Part shown: one piece after another, positions 1 to 6,791 of the stretch
How positions within the stretch are numbered: position 1 is the stretch's first letter
Layout: each line of letters opens with the position of its first letter
Assembly: GCA_034003585.1 (NCBI GenBank)
Contig: JAVEYH010000110.1
Location: 1 to 11,658, forward strand
Origin: JAPXSY01 sp034003585
GTDB taxonomy: Bacteria > Verrucomicrobiota > Kiritimatiellia > RFP12 > UBA1067
DNA: 11,658 nucleotides
Reading direction: 5' to 3'
Notes under the pieces: generated by a model
Told to the model about the DNA's origin: nothing
The model's input: only the letters and a program-made list of their open reading frames with translations
The model's database searches: none
Position numbers and translations under genes: made by a program

Positions 1-815
1 TTCACCGTGCGCAGCGTGGTGGCCGCGACCTTGAAGTTCGGGAATTCCCGGACCGCGCGCCCGATCATCCGTTTGAACCCGTCGAGGGGCAGCGCGCTCA
101 GGTTCTCGTCCACCCCCTCGACCTCCAACCCGAGGCAGGCCGTGAAATCCTCCTCGTTGCCGATCATCACATCCACATAGGACGCCAGACGGCGGTTCAC
201 CTCACGGCACGCCTTTTGGCCGCCGAACGCTTTCCACAGCGAGGGGCGGTAGTTGAGGTCATAGGAAATGACCGTGCCGTGCCTGCGCGCGGCGGCCATC
301 GCCTCCTCCAGAACCTGCGGCGCGGAGGCCGAGAGCGCCGCGTAGATCCCGCCGGAATGGAACCAGCGTACGCCCAGCTTACCGAAAAGGTGCTCCCAGT
401 CGATCTCTCCCGGCTTGAGTTGCGAGGCTGCCGAATGGCCGCGGTCACTGACCCCCAGCGCGCCCCGCACGCCGAACCCGCGTTCGGTGAAATTGAGGCC
501 CACGCGCGCGGCGGCGCCGATGCCGTCGAACGGCACCCAGCGGATCAGCGAGGTGTCCACGCCGCCCTGCATCACGCAATCCTCGACCAGCCGGCCGATG
601 TCATTCTCCGGCAGGGCCGTCACCACGGCGGTCGAGAGCCCGAAGCACTTGCGCAGCCCGCGCGCCACATTATACTCGCCGCCGCCCTCCCAGACCGTAA
701 ACGACCTCGCGTTCCGGATGCGCCGGTCACCCGGATCGAGACGCAGCATGATCTCCCCCAGCGAAACCTCGTCAAACCGGCAGGACCCGGCAGGCTTGAT
801 GGCAAATGTCGACAT
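1..815 (-). CDS. PfkB-family sugar kinase, probably 2-keto-3-deoxygluconate kinase (3' end outside window)
   Basis: I translated this from the minus strand; 271 codons are visible and the frame is open to base 1, so the C-terminal part is missing. The protein starts MSTFAIKPAG. It has the ribokinase/PfkB N-terminal layout: 'SLGEIMLRL' (residues 18-26), the substrate-pocket glycine motif 'EGGGEYNVARGL' (43-54), 'RWFHSGGIYAAL' (150-161), 'SYDLNYRPSLW' (184-194) and 'IGNEEDF' (218-224). The spacing and the DLNYRPSLW and GNEEDF motifs fit 2-keto-3-deoxygluconate kinases, which phosphorylate KDG from uronate/pectin breakdown or Entner-Doudoroff-type routes in the cytosol. The catalytic GAGD motif would lie beyond the left edge, so activity cannot be judged. 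The ATG at 813-815 is supported by AAGAAAGG seven bases upstream (minus strand). It lies 194 bases downstream of the SPFH gene with hairpins between, so it is probably a separate transcription unit. Another PfkB sugar substrate remains possible. Confidence 0.85.
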   Translation of the reverse strand, partial: MSTFAIKPAGSCRFDEVSLGEIMLRLDPGDRRIRNARSFTVWEGGGEYNVARGLRKCFGLSTAVVTALPENDIGRLVEDCVMQGGVDTSLIRWVPFDGIGAAARVGLNFTERGFGVRGALGVSDRGHSAASQLKPGEIDWEHLFGKLGVRWFHSGGIYAALSASAPQVLEEAMAAARRHGTVISYDLNYRPSLWKAFGGQKACREVNRRLASYVDVMIGNEEDFTACLGLEVEGVDENLSALPLDGFKRMIGRAVREFPNFKVAATTLRTV

Positions 816-822
816 GGCAGAA

Positions 823-830
823 CCTTTCTT
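823..830 (-). promoter_or_regulatory. Ribosome binding site of the sugar kinase
   Basis: The minus strand reads AAGAAAGG, then TTCTGCC (7 nt), then ATG at 815. This purine-rich stretch fixes the start codon. Confidence 0.6.
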
Positions 831-894
831 CCTCAACGCGCGACACACGCGCTTCCCCCGGCCCCGTCCGCAAACCGGTAGATTCCGGAAGAGC

Positions 895-915
895 GTGCCG
901 GGAACGCCCCGGCAC
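895..915. other. Perfect 8-bp hairpin in the sugar kinase leader region
   Basis: GTGCCGGG (895-902), a 5-nt loop AACGC, and CCCGGCAC (908-915) form a perfect stem. No U tract follows on either strand. It lies 80 bp upstream of the kinase start and 95 bp downstream of the SPFH stop. It could be a weak terminator, a processing signal or part of a leader. The function is not shown by the sequence. Confidence 0.5.
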
Positions 916-948
916 CCATCCCCGCGCGGTCGGGTATCCGCAGAAACG

Positions 949-967
949 CCCGGTCCGGCGGACCGGG
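949..967 (-). terminator. Possible terminator hairpin after the nfeD-SPFH operon
   Basis: CCCGGTCC (949-956), loop GGC, and GGACCGGG (960-967) form a perfect 8-bp GC-rich stem about 43 bases after the SPFH stop codon. On the minus strand the stem is followed by CGTTTCTG, a short and interrupted T stretch. This would be a weak intrinsic terminator at best, which is common in GC-rich genomes. Together with the hairpin at 895-915 it suggests separation of the kinase gene from the SPFH operon. Confidence 0.45.
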
Positions 968-1009
968 TTGACCCCGCGCCGGCTTCGGTTTGCGGCGGGA
1001 GGGGGGACG

Positions 1010-1918
1010 TTATTTCACTTCTTTGATCACCGAGGTGGCGGCTTTGAGGATGCCGGCCACATTCGCCAGATCAGCGGGGATGATCATGGTGTTGTTCGCC
1101 TTGGCCAACTTGCCGAACTCGTTCAGATACTGCTGTCCGAGCTGGACGTTCACGGCCGCCAGGCCGCCCTCGCTGCTGACCGCTGAAGCCACTTGGCGGA
1201 TGCCGTTGGCCTGGGCCTCGGCCACCAGCAGGATCTCCTGCGCACGGCCGCCCGCTTCGTTGATGCGCTTCATCTTTTCGCCTTCGGACTTCGCGATCGC
1301 CTCCTGCTTGTCGCCTTCGGCGCGGTTGATTTTAGCCTGGCGGTCACCCTCGGACTCCGCGATCAGCGCGCGCTTCTCGCGTTCGGCGCGCATCTGCTTC
1401 TCCATGGCGTCGCGGATGGTCTGCGGCGGGGTGATGTTCTTGATCTCGTAGCGGGTCACCTTAACGCCCCAGGGGTCGGAGGCCTTGTCCACCGCCTCGA
1501 CGATCGCCGCGTTCACCAGCGTGCGCTCCTCGAAGCTTTTGTCGAGCTCAAGCTTACCCATCTCCGAACGCATGGTGGTCTGCGCGAGCTGGGTGGTGGC
1601 GAAGAGGTAGTTGCCGATGCCGTAGGAGGCCTTGGCCGGGTCCATGACCTGCAGGTAGAGGATGCCGTCCACCTCGACGGTGATGTTGTCGCGCGTGATG
1701 CACTGCTGCGGCGGCACGTCGATCGCCTGTTCCTTGAGCGTGTGCTTATACGATACCCGGTCCAGGATCGGAAGCAGCAGGTGCAGCCCCGCGTCGAGCG
1801 TACAGTGGTACTTGCCCAGACGTTCCACGATGAAAGCCTGCTTCTGCGGCACGATGCGCACGCACTTCAGGACCGTATAGACCACCACAAATGCGATAAA
1901 CAACGCCATGTATGGCAT
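1010..1918 (-). CDS. qmcA: SPFH/Band 7 (stomatin/QmcA-like) membrane protein
   Basis: 302 aa. Residues 4-20 form one hydrophobic N-terminal membrane segment. They are followed by the stomatin-type sequence 'VPQKQAFIVERLGKYHCTL' (23-41), which is the opening of the SPFH/prohibitin-homology domain. The domain continues through 'RDNITVEVDGILYLQVMDP' (76-94) and 'SEMGKLELDKSFEER' (118-132). Residues about 170-235 are an alternating Glu/Lys/Arg/Ala helix with GDRQAKI-, GDKQEAI- and GEKMKRI-type repeats, the oligomerising coiled coil of flotillin/stomatin proteins. In the family these proteins build large membrane rings or microdomains and act with NfeD partners or proteases in membrane quality control. 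The start ATG follows AAGGAGAAGGTT on the minus strand, and the length matches E. coli QmcA (about 305 aa). The partner nfeD gene lies 69 bases upstream on the same strand, the classical arrangement. The family call is secure; the cellular client is unknown. Confidence 0.95.
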   Translation of the reverse strand: MPYMALFIAFVVVYTVLKCVRIVPQKQAFIVERLGKYHCTLDAGLHLLLPILDRVSYKHTLKEQAIDVPPQQCITRDNITVEVDGILYLQVMDPAKASYGIGNYLFATTQLAQTTMRSEMGKLELDKSFEERTLVNAAIVEAVDKASDPWGVKVTRYEIKNITPPQTIRDAMEKQMRAEREKRALIAESEGDRQAKINRAEGDKQEAIAKSEGEKMKRINEAGGRAQEILLVAEAQANGIRQVASAVSSEGGLAAVNVQLGQQYLNEFGKLAKANNTMIIPADLANVAGILKAATSVIKEVK

Positions 1919-1987
1919 AACCTTCTCCTTCTTTGCTGGCGGGCGGGCCGGGTCTGACCCGTCAGACCTGTCCGAACGCCGTAAAAA

Positions 1988-2419
1988 TCAAACCGGTTCA
2001 ACCTTGAACGTCAGGTTCTTTTTGCCAAGGATCCGAACCGAAGTGCCTGCCGCCAGTTCGCAATCCGCCTCGGCGGTCCAGGCGGTGCCGCCCAATTCCA
2101 CGCGCCCCGGACGGTTGGGGGCGATCGGTTCGGTCACCACCGCCAGTTTGCCGGTGTACTCGTCGCCGGGGTTATCCGAGACCTCGCGGATGCCGTTGAA
2201 GATTTTTTTCAGGCTCTTGCGCAACAGCACGATGTAGAGCACGGAAAAAAAGGAGAAGAGCAGCCACTGCGCGCCCTGCCCGAACGGCCACAGCCAGACC
2301 GCCAGGGCCACGGTCAGGGCGGACAGGCCGAAAAAGAGCGAGACCAGGCCCGGCGTCATTACCTCGAACAGGATCAGCGCCACACCCAGGTAAACCCAAT
2401 AAACCGGCGTCATCTGCAT
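1988..2419 (-). CDS. NfeD-like membrane protein (short, YbbJ type)
   Basis: 143 aa. It has three hydrophobic segments (about residues 6-20, 25-46 and 50-66, including 'GLVSLFFGLSALTVALAVW') followed by a basic turn 'RKSLKKIF'. A C-terminal OB-fold-like domain spans 88-143, with 'GKLAVVTEPIAPNRPGRV', 'GTAWTA' and 'GTSVRILGKKNLTFKVEPV'. This is the short NfeD form without the N-terminal ClpP-like protease domain. Family members pair with stomatin/SPFH proteins in membrane complexes. The reading frame is open upstream to 2623, but I chose ATG at 2417-2419 because GAGGAGG lies 7 nt before it and the membrane domain begins at once. A longer start would add a basic, non-conserved leader. The SPFH gene follows 69 bases later, presumably in one operon. 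Confidence 0.93.
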   Translation of the reverse strand: MQMTPVYWVYLGVALILFEVMTPGLVSLFFGLSALTVALAVWLWPFGQGAQWLLFSFFSVLYIVLLRKSLKKIFNGIREVSDNPGDEYTGKLAVVTEPIAPNRPGRVELGGTAWTAEADCELAAGTSVRILGKKNLTFKVEPV

Positions 2420-2426
2420 ACGCGCA

Positions 2427-2433
2427 CCTCCTC
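2427..2433 (-). promoter_or_regulatory. Strong ribosome binding site deciding the nfeD start
   Basis: The minus strand reads GAGGAGG, then TGCGCGT, then ATG. This near-perfect Shine-Dalgarno with 7-nt spacing selects the start at 2419 over the longer open frame. Confidence 0.75.
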
Positions 2434-2457
2434 TTTCCCGGCAACGATCACGGGCTA

Positions 2458-2487
2458 AAGTTAAGCACGTTACGGTTCCCTTGGCAA
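2458..2487 (-). promoter_or_regulatory. Candidate promoter of the nfeD-SPFH operon
   Basis: On the minus strand TTGCCA (2482-2487, -35-like) and TAACTT (2458-2463, weak -10-like) are 18 nt apart, leaving a leader of about 30 nt to the ATG at 2419. The -35 is good, but the -10 matches consensus at only three positions, so this is tentative. Confidence 0.35.
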
Positions 2488-2505
2488 GACAACAGGGCAG
2501 GGGGA

Positions 2506-2635
2506 CAGCAATTCTATAGACCCGGCACGTAAAGAATAAGGGGCCGAAAAGTCGGAATCGGCACCGGAACCGATGAAATGCGCCGGGATCCGATAGCGAT
2601 TCCGACTGTGCCTCTTTGCACAATCAGAATTGCTG
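2506..2635. repeat. Nested palindromic intergenic element (MITE/REP-like)
   Basis: CAGCAATTCT (2506-2515) is perfectly complementary to AGAATTGCTG (2626-2635). Inside it, GGCAC (2524-2528) pairs with GTGCC (2608-2612), and AGTCGGAATCG (2550-2560) pairs perfectly with CGATTCCGACT (2597-2607). The three pairs nest in the right order and give one interrupted, long cruciform/stem-loop of about 130 bp. The GGGGAC at 2501-2506 recurs at 2640-2645, overlapping or flanking the ends, which may be chance. The element sits between the divergent nfeD and metX promoters and holds no plausible gene. It looks like a small palindromic repeat, but only one copy is visible here. Confidence 0.5.
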
Positions 2636-2650
2636 GCGCGGGGACGCGCC
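2635..2650. other. Perfect 6-bp hairpin with GGGA (GNRA-type) loop
   Basis: GGCGCG (2635-2640), GGGA, then CGCGCC (2645-2650). It abuts the palindromic element and lies about 29 bp upstream of the candidate metX -35 box. No T run follows on either strand, so it is not an obvious terminator. Confidence 0.4.
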
Positions 2651-2678
2651 CGGCCCGCCCGTCACTTCAAAAGGGGAA

Positions 2679-2707
2679 TTGCCCGTCCGGGTACGCCATG
2701 CTAGACT
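2679..2707 (+). promoter_or_regulatory. Candidate promoter of the metXW-cysE-peptidase operon
   Basis: TTGCCC (2679-2684) and TAGACT (2702-2707) each match four of six sigma-70 consensus positions and are separated by the ideal 17 nt. Transcription would start near 2713-2715, giving a leader of only about 15-17 nt before the ATG at 2730. This position argues against translation from the upstream in-frame ATG at 2616. Confidence 0.5.
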
Positions 2708-2729
2708 TTCCCCGTTTTCTGAAAGGGAC

Positions 2730-4580
2730 ATGGACAAAAACACGGATACGGTAAAAGAAATCGGAGTGGTCACGCCGCAGAGCCTCCGGCTGGAGCTTCC
2801 CGCGGACGGCCTCCGTCTTGAGAAGGGCGGTGTGCTGAGGGAGATCACGGTGGCCTACGAGCGTTGCGGCGCGGTGAACGCGGCCAACGACAATGTGATC
2901 TTCATCTGCCACGCGCTCACCGGCGACGCGCATGTGGCGGGCGCGCGTCCGGGCGAGAGCGTGCCGAGCGGCTGGTGGGAGGGCATGATCGGTCCGGGCA
3001 AGGGGATCGATACCCGGCGGTATCAGGTCGTCTGCGCGAACATCCTCGGCGGGTGCAAAGGCACCACCGGGCCCTCCTCGATCAACCCTGAAACCGGCAA
3101 GCCTTACGGTTCCGCTTTCCCGAAGATCACGGTGGGCGACATTGTGGAAGTCCACCGCATGGCGTTGCGCCAACTCGGCATCACGCGGCTGGCGGGCGTG
3201 ATGGGCGGCAGTTTCGGCGGCATGCAGGTGCTGGAGTGGCTGATCCGTTACCCGCACGAGGTCGAGCGGGGAATCGTGATCGCCTCCGCGGCGAGCCTGA
3301 ACTCCCAGGCGCTGGCCTTTGACATCGTCGGCCGGCACGCGATCATCGGCGACCCGAACTGGCAGACGGGCGATTATTACGACAGCGAGAACCTGCCCGA
3401 CAAGGGGCTCTCCAGCGCGCGCAAACTGGCGCACATCACCTATCTGTCGCAACAGCTCATGGAGTCCAAGTTCGGCCGCGAGAAGCGGCCCGAGTGGCTC
3501 ACGGCCGATTCCGACTTCCGGAACCGCATCGAGCGCGAGTTCGGCACGTTCTTCCAGATCGAGAGTTATCTGCAGTATCAGGGCGAGAAATTCATCCAGC
3601 GTTTCGACGCCAACTCCTACCTGCACATCACGCTGGCCATGGACGAATACGACATCGCGGAGCGCTACGGTTCGCTGGACAAGGCCTTCGCCGCCGTGGC
3701 CTCGCGCGTGCTGGTCGTCTCGCTCAGCGGCGACTGGCTCTTCATGCCCGAGCAGTCCGAGGAGCTGGTCACCGCTCTCGTGCGCCAGCAGAAGCGGGTC
3801 TCTTACTGCCATCTCGAAGTGGCCGCCGGGCATGACGCGTTCCTGACGCACATCGAGGAGCTGAAGCGCGTGATCCGCGCCTTCGTGCCGCCCGCGGCGG
3901 AGCCCGGCGCGACGGACCCCGCCGAAGCCGCGCCGATCCGGCAGTGGCAGTTGCGCCATTACCAGCAGGTGATCGGCCTGATCCCGCCGGGCAGCCGCGT
4001 GCTCGACCTCGGTTGCGGCAACGGGTCGCTGCTGCACATCCTGCGGCAGCTCCGCGGCTGCAGCGGCAACGGCGTCGAAATCGACCTCCAGCAGGTCATC
4101 TCCGCCATCGGCATAGGGAGCGACGTGCTGCTCGAAGATCTCGACGACGGACTCGCCATGATTCCGGACGACAGTTTTGACGTGGTGGTGCTGAGCGAGA
4201 CGCTGCAGACCATCAAAAGGCCGCGCGAACTGCTCCAACAGATTCTGCGCGTGGCGCGCGAGGCGGTGATCACCTTCCCCAACTTCGCCTGTTTCGAGGT
4301 GCGGCGCGAGCTGCTCCTCAAAGGCCGCATGCCCAAAGGCAAGCAGTTGCCCTTCGAGTGGTACAACACGCCCAACATCCACCTCTTCACCCTCAAGGAT
4401 TTCCGCGACCTCTGCCGCCAGGACAAGATCCAAATCCTCGATCTGATCTGCCAGGGCCGCGGGTTCGCCGAACGGTTCCTGCTCTCCCTGGGCTGGAAGA
4501 ATCTCGGCGCCTCGCAAGTGATTGTGCGCATCGCCAAAAACGACGCCCCCCCTCCCCCCACCCGATCCGGAAAGGGCTGA
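2730..4580 (+). CDS. metX: Homoserine O-acyltransferase MetX fused to MetW
   Basis: 616 aa, two enzymes in one chain. Residues 1-385 are an alpha/beta-hydrolase homoserine O-acyltransferase, with 'ICHALTGDAH' (59-68), 'GWWEGMIGPGK' (81-91), 'NILGGCKGTTGPSS' (104-117), nucleophile Ser161 in 'GGSFGGMQ', Asp335 in 'SLSGDWLF' and His368 in 'AGHDAFL', so the catalytic triad is complete. A short Pro/Ala/Glu linker (about 387-403) leads to MetW (about 404-616), a Rossmann methyltransferase-like domain with motif I 'VLDLGCGNG' (424-432). MetX activates homoserine with acetyl-CoA (or succinyl-CoA in some relatives) for methionine synthesis. MetW is a known metX neighbour thought to support MetX. The acyl donor cannot be read from the sequence with certainty. 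ATG 2730 gives the usual MetX N-terminus, though AAAGGG sits only 2 nt before it; the frame is open back to ATG 2616. cysE follows after 1 nt. Confidence 0.95.
   Translation: MDKNTDTVKEIGVVTPQSLRLELPADGLRLEKGGVLREITVAYERCGAVNAANDNVIFICHALTGDAHVAGARPGESVPSGWWEGMIGPGKGIDTRRYQVVCANILGGCKGTTGPSSINPETGKPYGSAFPKITVGDIVEVHRMALRQLGITRLAGVMGGSFGGMQVLEWLIRYPHEVERGIVIASAASLNSQALAFDIVGRHAIIGDPNWQTGDYYDSENLPDKGLSSARKLAHITYLSQQLMESKFGREKRPEWLTADSDFRNRIEREFGTFFQIESYLQYQGEKFIQRFDANSYLHITLAMDEYDIAERYGSLDKAFAAVASRVLVVSLSGDWLFMPEQSEELVTALVRQQKRVSYCHLEVAAGHDAFLTHIEELKRVIRAFVPPAAEPGATDPAEAAPIRQWQLRHYQQVIGLIPPGSRVLDLGCGNGSLLHILRQLRGCSGNGVEIDLQQVISAIGIGSDVLLEDLDDGLAMIPDDSFDVVVLSETLQTIKRPRELLQQILRVAREAVITFPNFACFEVRRELLLKGRMPKGKQLPFEWYNTPNIHLFTLKDFRDLCRQDKIQILDLICQGRGFAERFLLSLGWKNLGASQVIVRIAKNDAPPPPTRSGKG
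4569..4576 (+). promoter_or_regulatory. Ribosome binding site of cysE inside the end of metXW
   Basis: GGAAAGGG ends 5 nt before ATG 4582 and lies within the last codons of metXW. It decides the cysE start over an in-frame ATG at 4522, which would translate a Pro-rich overlap with metXW. Confidence 0.65.
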
Positions 4581-4581
4581 T

Positions 4582-5516
<935 letters not shown>

Positions 5517-5520
<4 letters not shown>

Positions 5521-6614
5521 CGCCGCCGCGCCACCTCCCGGCCTCCGAATTCCGGAATCGCATCCGCCGCCTGCTGGCCCGCCAGCGCGCGCTGCGGCTG
5601 GATGCGGTATTGCTGGTCACTCCGGTCAACCGCTATTACTTCACCGGCCTCGACATCTCGAACGGCCTGCTGCTGACCGAGCCGGGCCAGGCCCCCTCCT
5701 TTCACACGGATTCCCGGTACCTCACCATGACGCGCCGTCTGGCGCCCTGGCTGCCCTGCCGCACGCTGTGGCGGCCCGCCGACGAGCCCGCCGTGCTGGC
5801 AGGCATGGGTGCCGGATGGCGCCGCGTCGGTTTCGAGGGCCGTATGGAAGCCGCGCGGTTGCTGCGCTTCCAGGCCGCGTTGCCGGATGCGGAGTGGGTC
5901 GACGTGACGCCGGAGACGGACCGCCTGCGCGCGGTCAAGTCCCCGGCCGAACAGTCCCGGCTGCGCGCCGCGGCCGAGGCCAACGATTGCCTGTTCGCGG
6001 AGCTGCTGCGCCGGGTCCGGCCCGGCATGAGCGAATGGGCGATCCGCACGCTGGCCCGCCAGGAGGCCGACCGGATGGGCCAGGGAGAGGCCTTCGACAC
6101 GATCGCCTGCGCCGGCCGCAACGCCGCAGAACCCCACCACACCCCGGACGGCACGCTTCTGCGCCGCGGCCAGCCGCTACTGATCGATCTCGGGCTCAAA
6201 CTGGACCACTACTGTTCAGACATGACCCGCTGCGCCGTCTTCGGCGCACCCAGCCGGCTCTTCCGCGAACTCCACGCGGTCGTGCTGGAGGCCAACCGGC
6301 GGGCGGTGCGGGCCATCCGGCCGGGACGCGTCTGCCGCGACATCGACGCGCTCGCCCGGGACACGATCACGCGGGCGGGTTACGGCGACTTCTTCGGACA
6401 CGGTCTCGGCCACGGCCTGGGACTGGAGGTCCACGAAACCCCCAGCCTCTCGCCCGCGTGCGCGACGGTTCTCGAACCGGGCATGGTGGTGACCGTGGAA
6501 CCCGGCATCTACCTGCCGGGGCGGCTGGGGGTGCGCATCGAGGATGTCGCGCTCGTGACCGACGGCGGCTGCGAGGTGCTCACCCGCACGCCGCACCGGA
6601 CCGGCTGGAGCTGA
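5517..6614 (+). CDS. M24B-family Xaa-Pro peptidase (aminopeptidase P / prolidase type)
   Basis: 365 aa. The N-terminal creatinase-like domain (about 10-135) has the 'LLVTPVNRYYFTGLD' opening. The pita-bread catalytic domain (about 145-360) has all five metal ligands in order: Asp224 ('LIDLGL'), Asp235 ('SDMTR'), His299 ('GHGLGHGLG'), Glu328 ('TVEPGIY') and Glu342 ('RIEDV'). It also has His207/208 in 'PHHTP' and His306 in 'VHE'. It should be an active dinuclear-metal cytosolic peptidase cleaving Xaa-Pro bonds, from peptide N-termini or in dipeptides; which one cannot be told. There is no signal peptide. Its ATG overlaps the cysE stop (ATGA, 5517-5520), which suggests translational coupling and makes it the last gene of the sulfur amino acid operon. 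No link to sulfur metabolism is evident; amino-acid recycling is an inference. Confidence 0.93.
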
Positions 6615-6681
6615 GGTCGTCAAAATCCTTTCGCTTCGTGATTCGGCAATCTGCGGTTTGTTTCGGATCCCTCAGCCCTGC

Positions 6682-6702
6682 GGACGCCTCGGGGATGCGT
6701 CC
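6682..6702. terminator. Hairpin, possible bidirectional terminator or dispersed repeat unit
   Basis: GGACGC (6682-6687) and GCGTCC (6697-6702) form a 6-bp stem that can be prolonged past one mismatch by two more pairs (TC/GA), leaving a small G-rich loop. It lies 67 bases after the peptidase stop and about 90 bases after the stop of the opposing protease gene. No U tract follows, so its role as terminator is unproven. Confidence 0.35.
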
Positions 6703-6712
6703 CTACCGGTAG
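6703..6712. other. Perfect 10-nt palindrome CTACCGGTAG
   Basis: CTACCGGTAG equals its own reverse complement and directly abuts the hairpin at 6682-6702. It could be the edge of a dispersed repeat or a protein-binding site. No function can be assigned. Confidence 0.4.
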
Positions 6713-6760
6713 TGTTGATCCCAATCTAAAATCCCCAAATCCAAATTCTAAAATTCTTCC

Positions 6761-6784
6761 CTCTGCGTCTCCGCGTCTCTGCGT
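6761..6784. repeat. Three tandem octamers (CTCTGCGT type)
   Basis: The octamers CTCTGCGT, CTCCGCGT and CTCTGCGT follow each other without a break and are followed by TAA. The reverse complement has the ACGCAGAG pattern that I recognise from short interspersed repeats in several environmental phyla. It ends 7 bases before the protease stop codon. Confidence 0.6.
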
Positions 6785-6791
6785 TAACCCT

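Larger units (their letters stand above)
6615..6791. repeat. Gene-free convergent intergenic region made of short repeats
   Basis: This 177-bp region between convergent genes has no coding potential and has AT-rich parts, unlike its GC-rich neighbours. In order it holds a stretch resembling 'cgtgattcggcaatc', the GGACGC/GCGTCC hairpin, the palindrome CTACCGGTAG, an A/T-rich tract (6723-6757) and three CTCTGCGT-type octamers. Each resembles dispersed intergenic repeats I associate with environmental bacterial genomes. No copy-number evidence is available within the window. Confidence 0.5.

Noticed and set aside
2420..2623. N-terminal extension of the NfeD-like protein from 2623
   Set aside because: A GAGGAGG site 7 nt before ATG 2419 and the immediate start of the membrane domain favour the shorter form; the upstream stretch overlaps the palindromic element.
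2616..2729. N-terminal extension of MetX from ATG 2616
   Set aside because: The extra 38 residues are not MetX-like. The stretch overlaps a hairpin and the candidate promoter, and ATG 2616 has no convincing ribosome binding site.
2608..2729. SAM riboswitch upstream of metXW
   Set aside because: I looked because metX genes are often SAM-controlled. No SAM-I, SAM-II or SAM-IV core was recognisable, and the predicted leader is too short. A covariance-model scan would settle it.
6761..6784. CRISPR array
   Set aside because: The octamers are directly tandem with no spacers and far too short for CRISPR repeats, and there are no cas genes.
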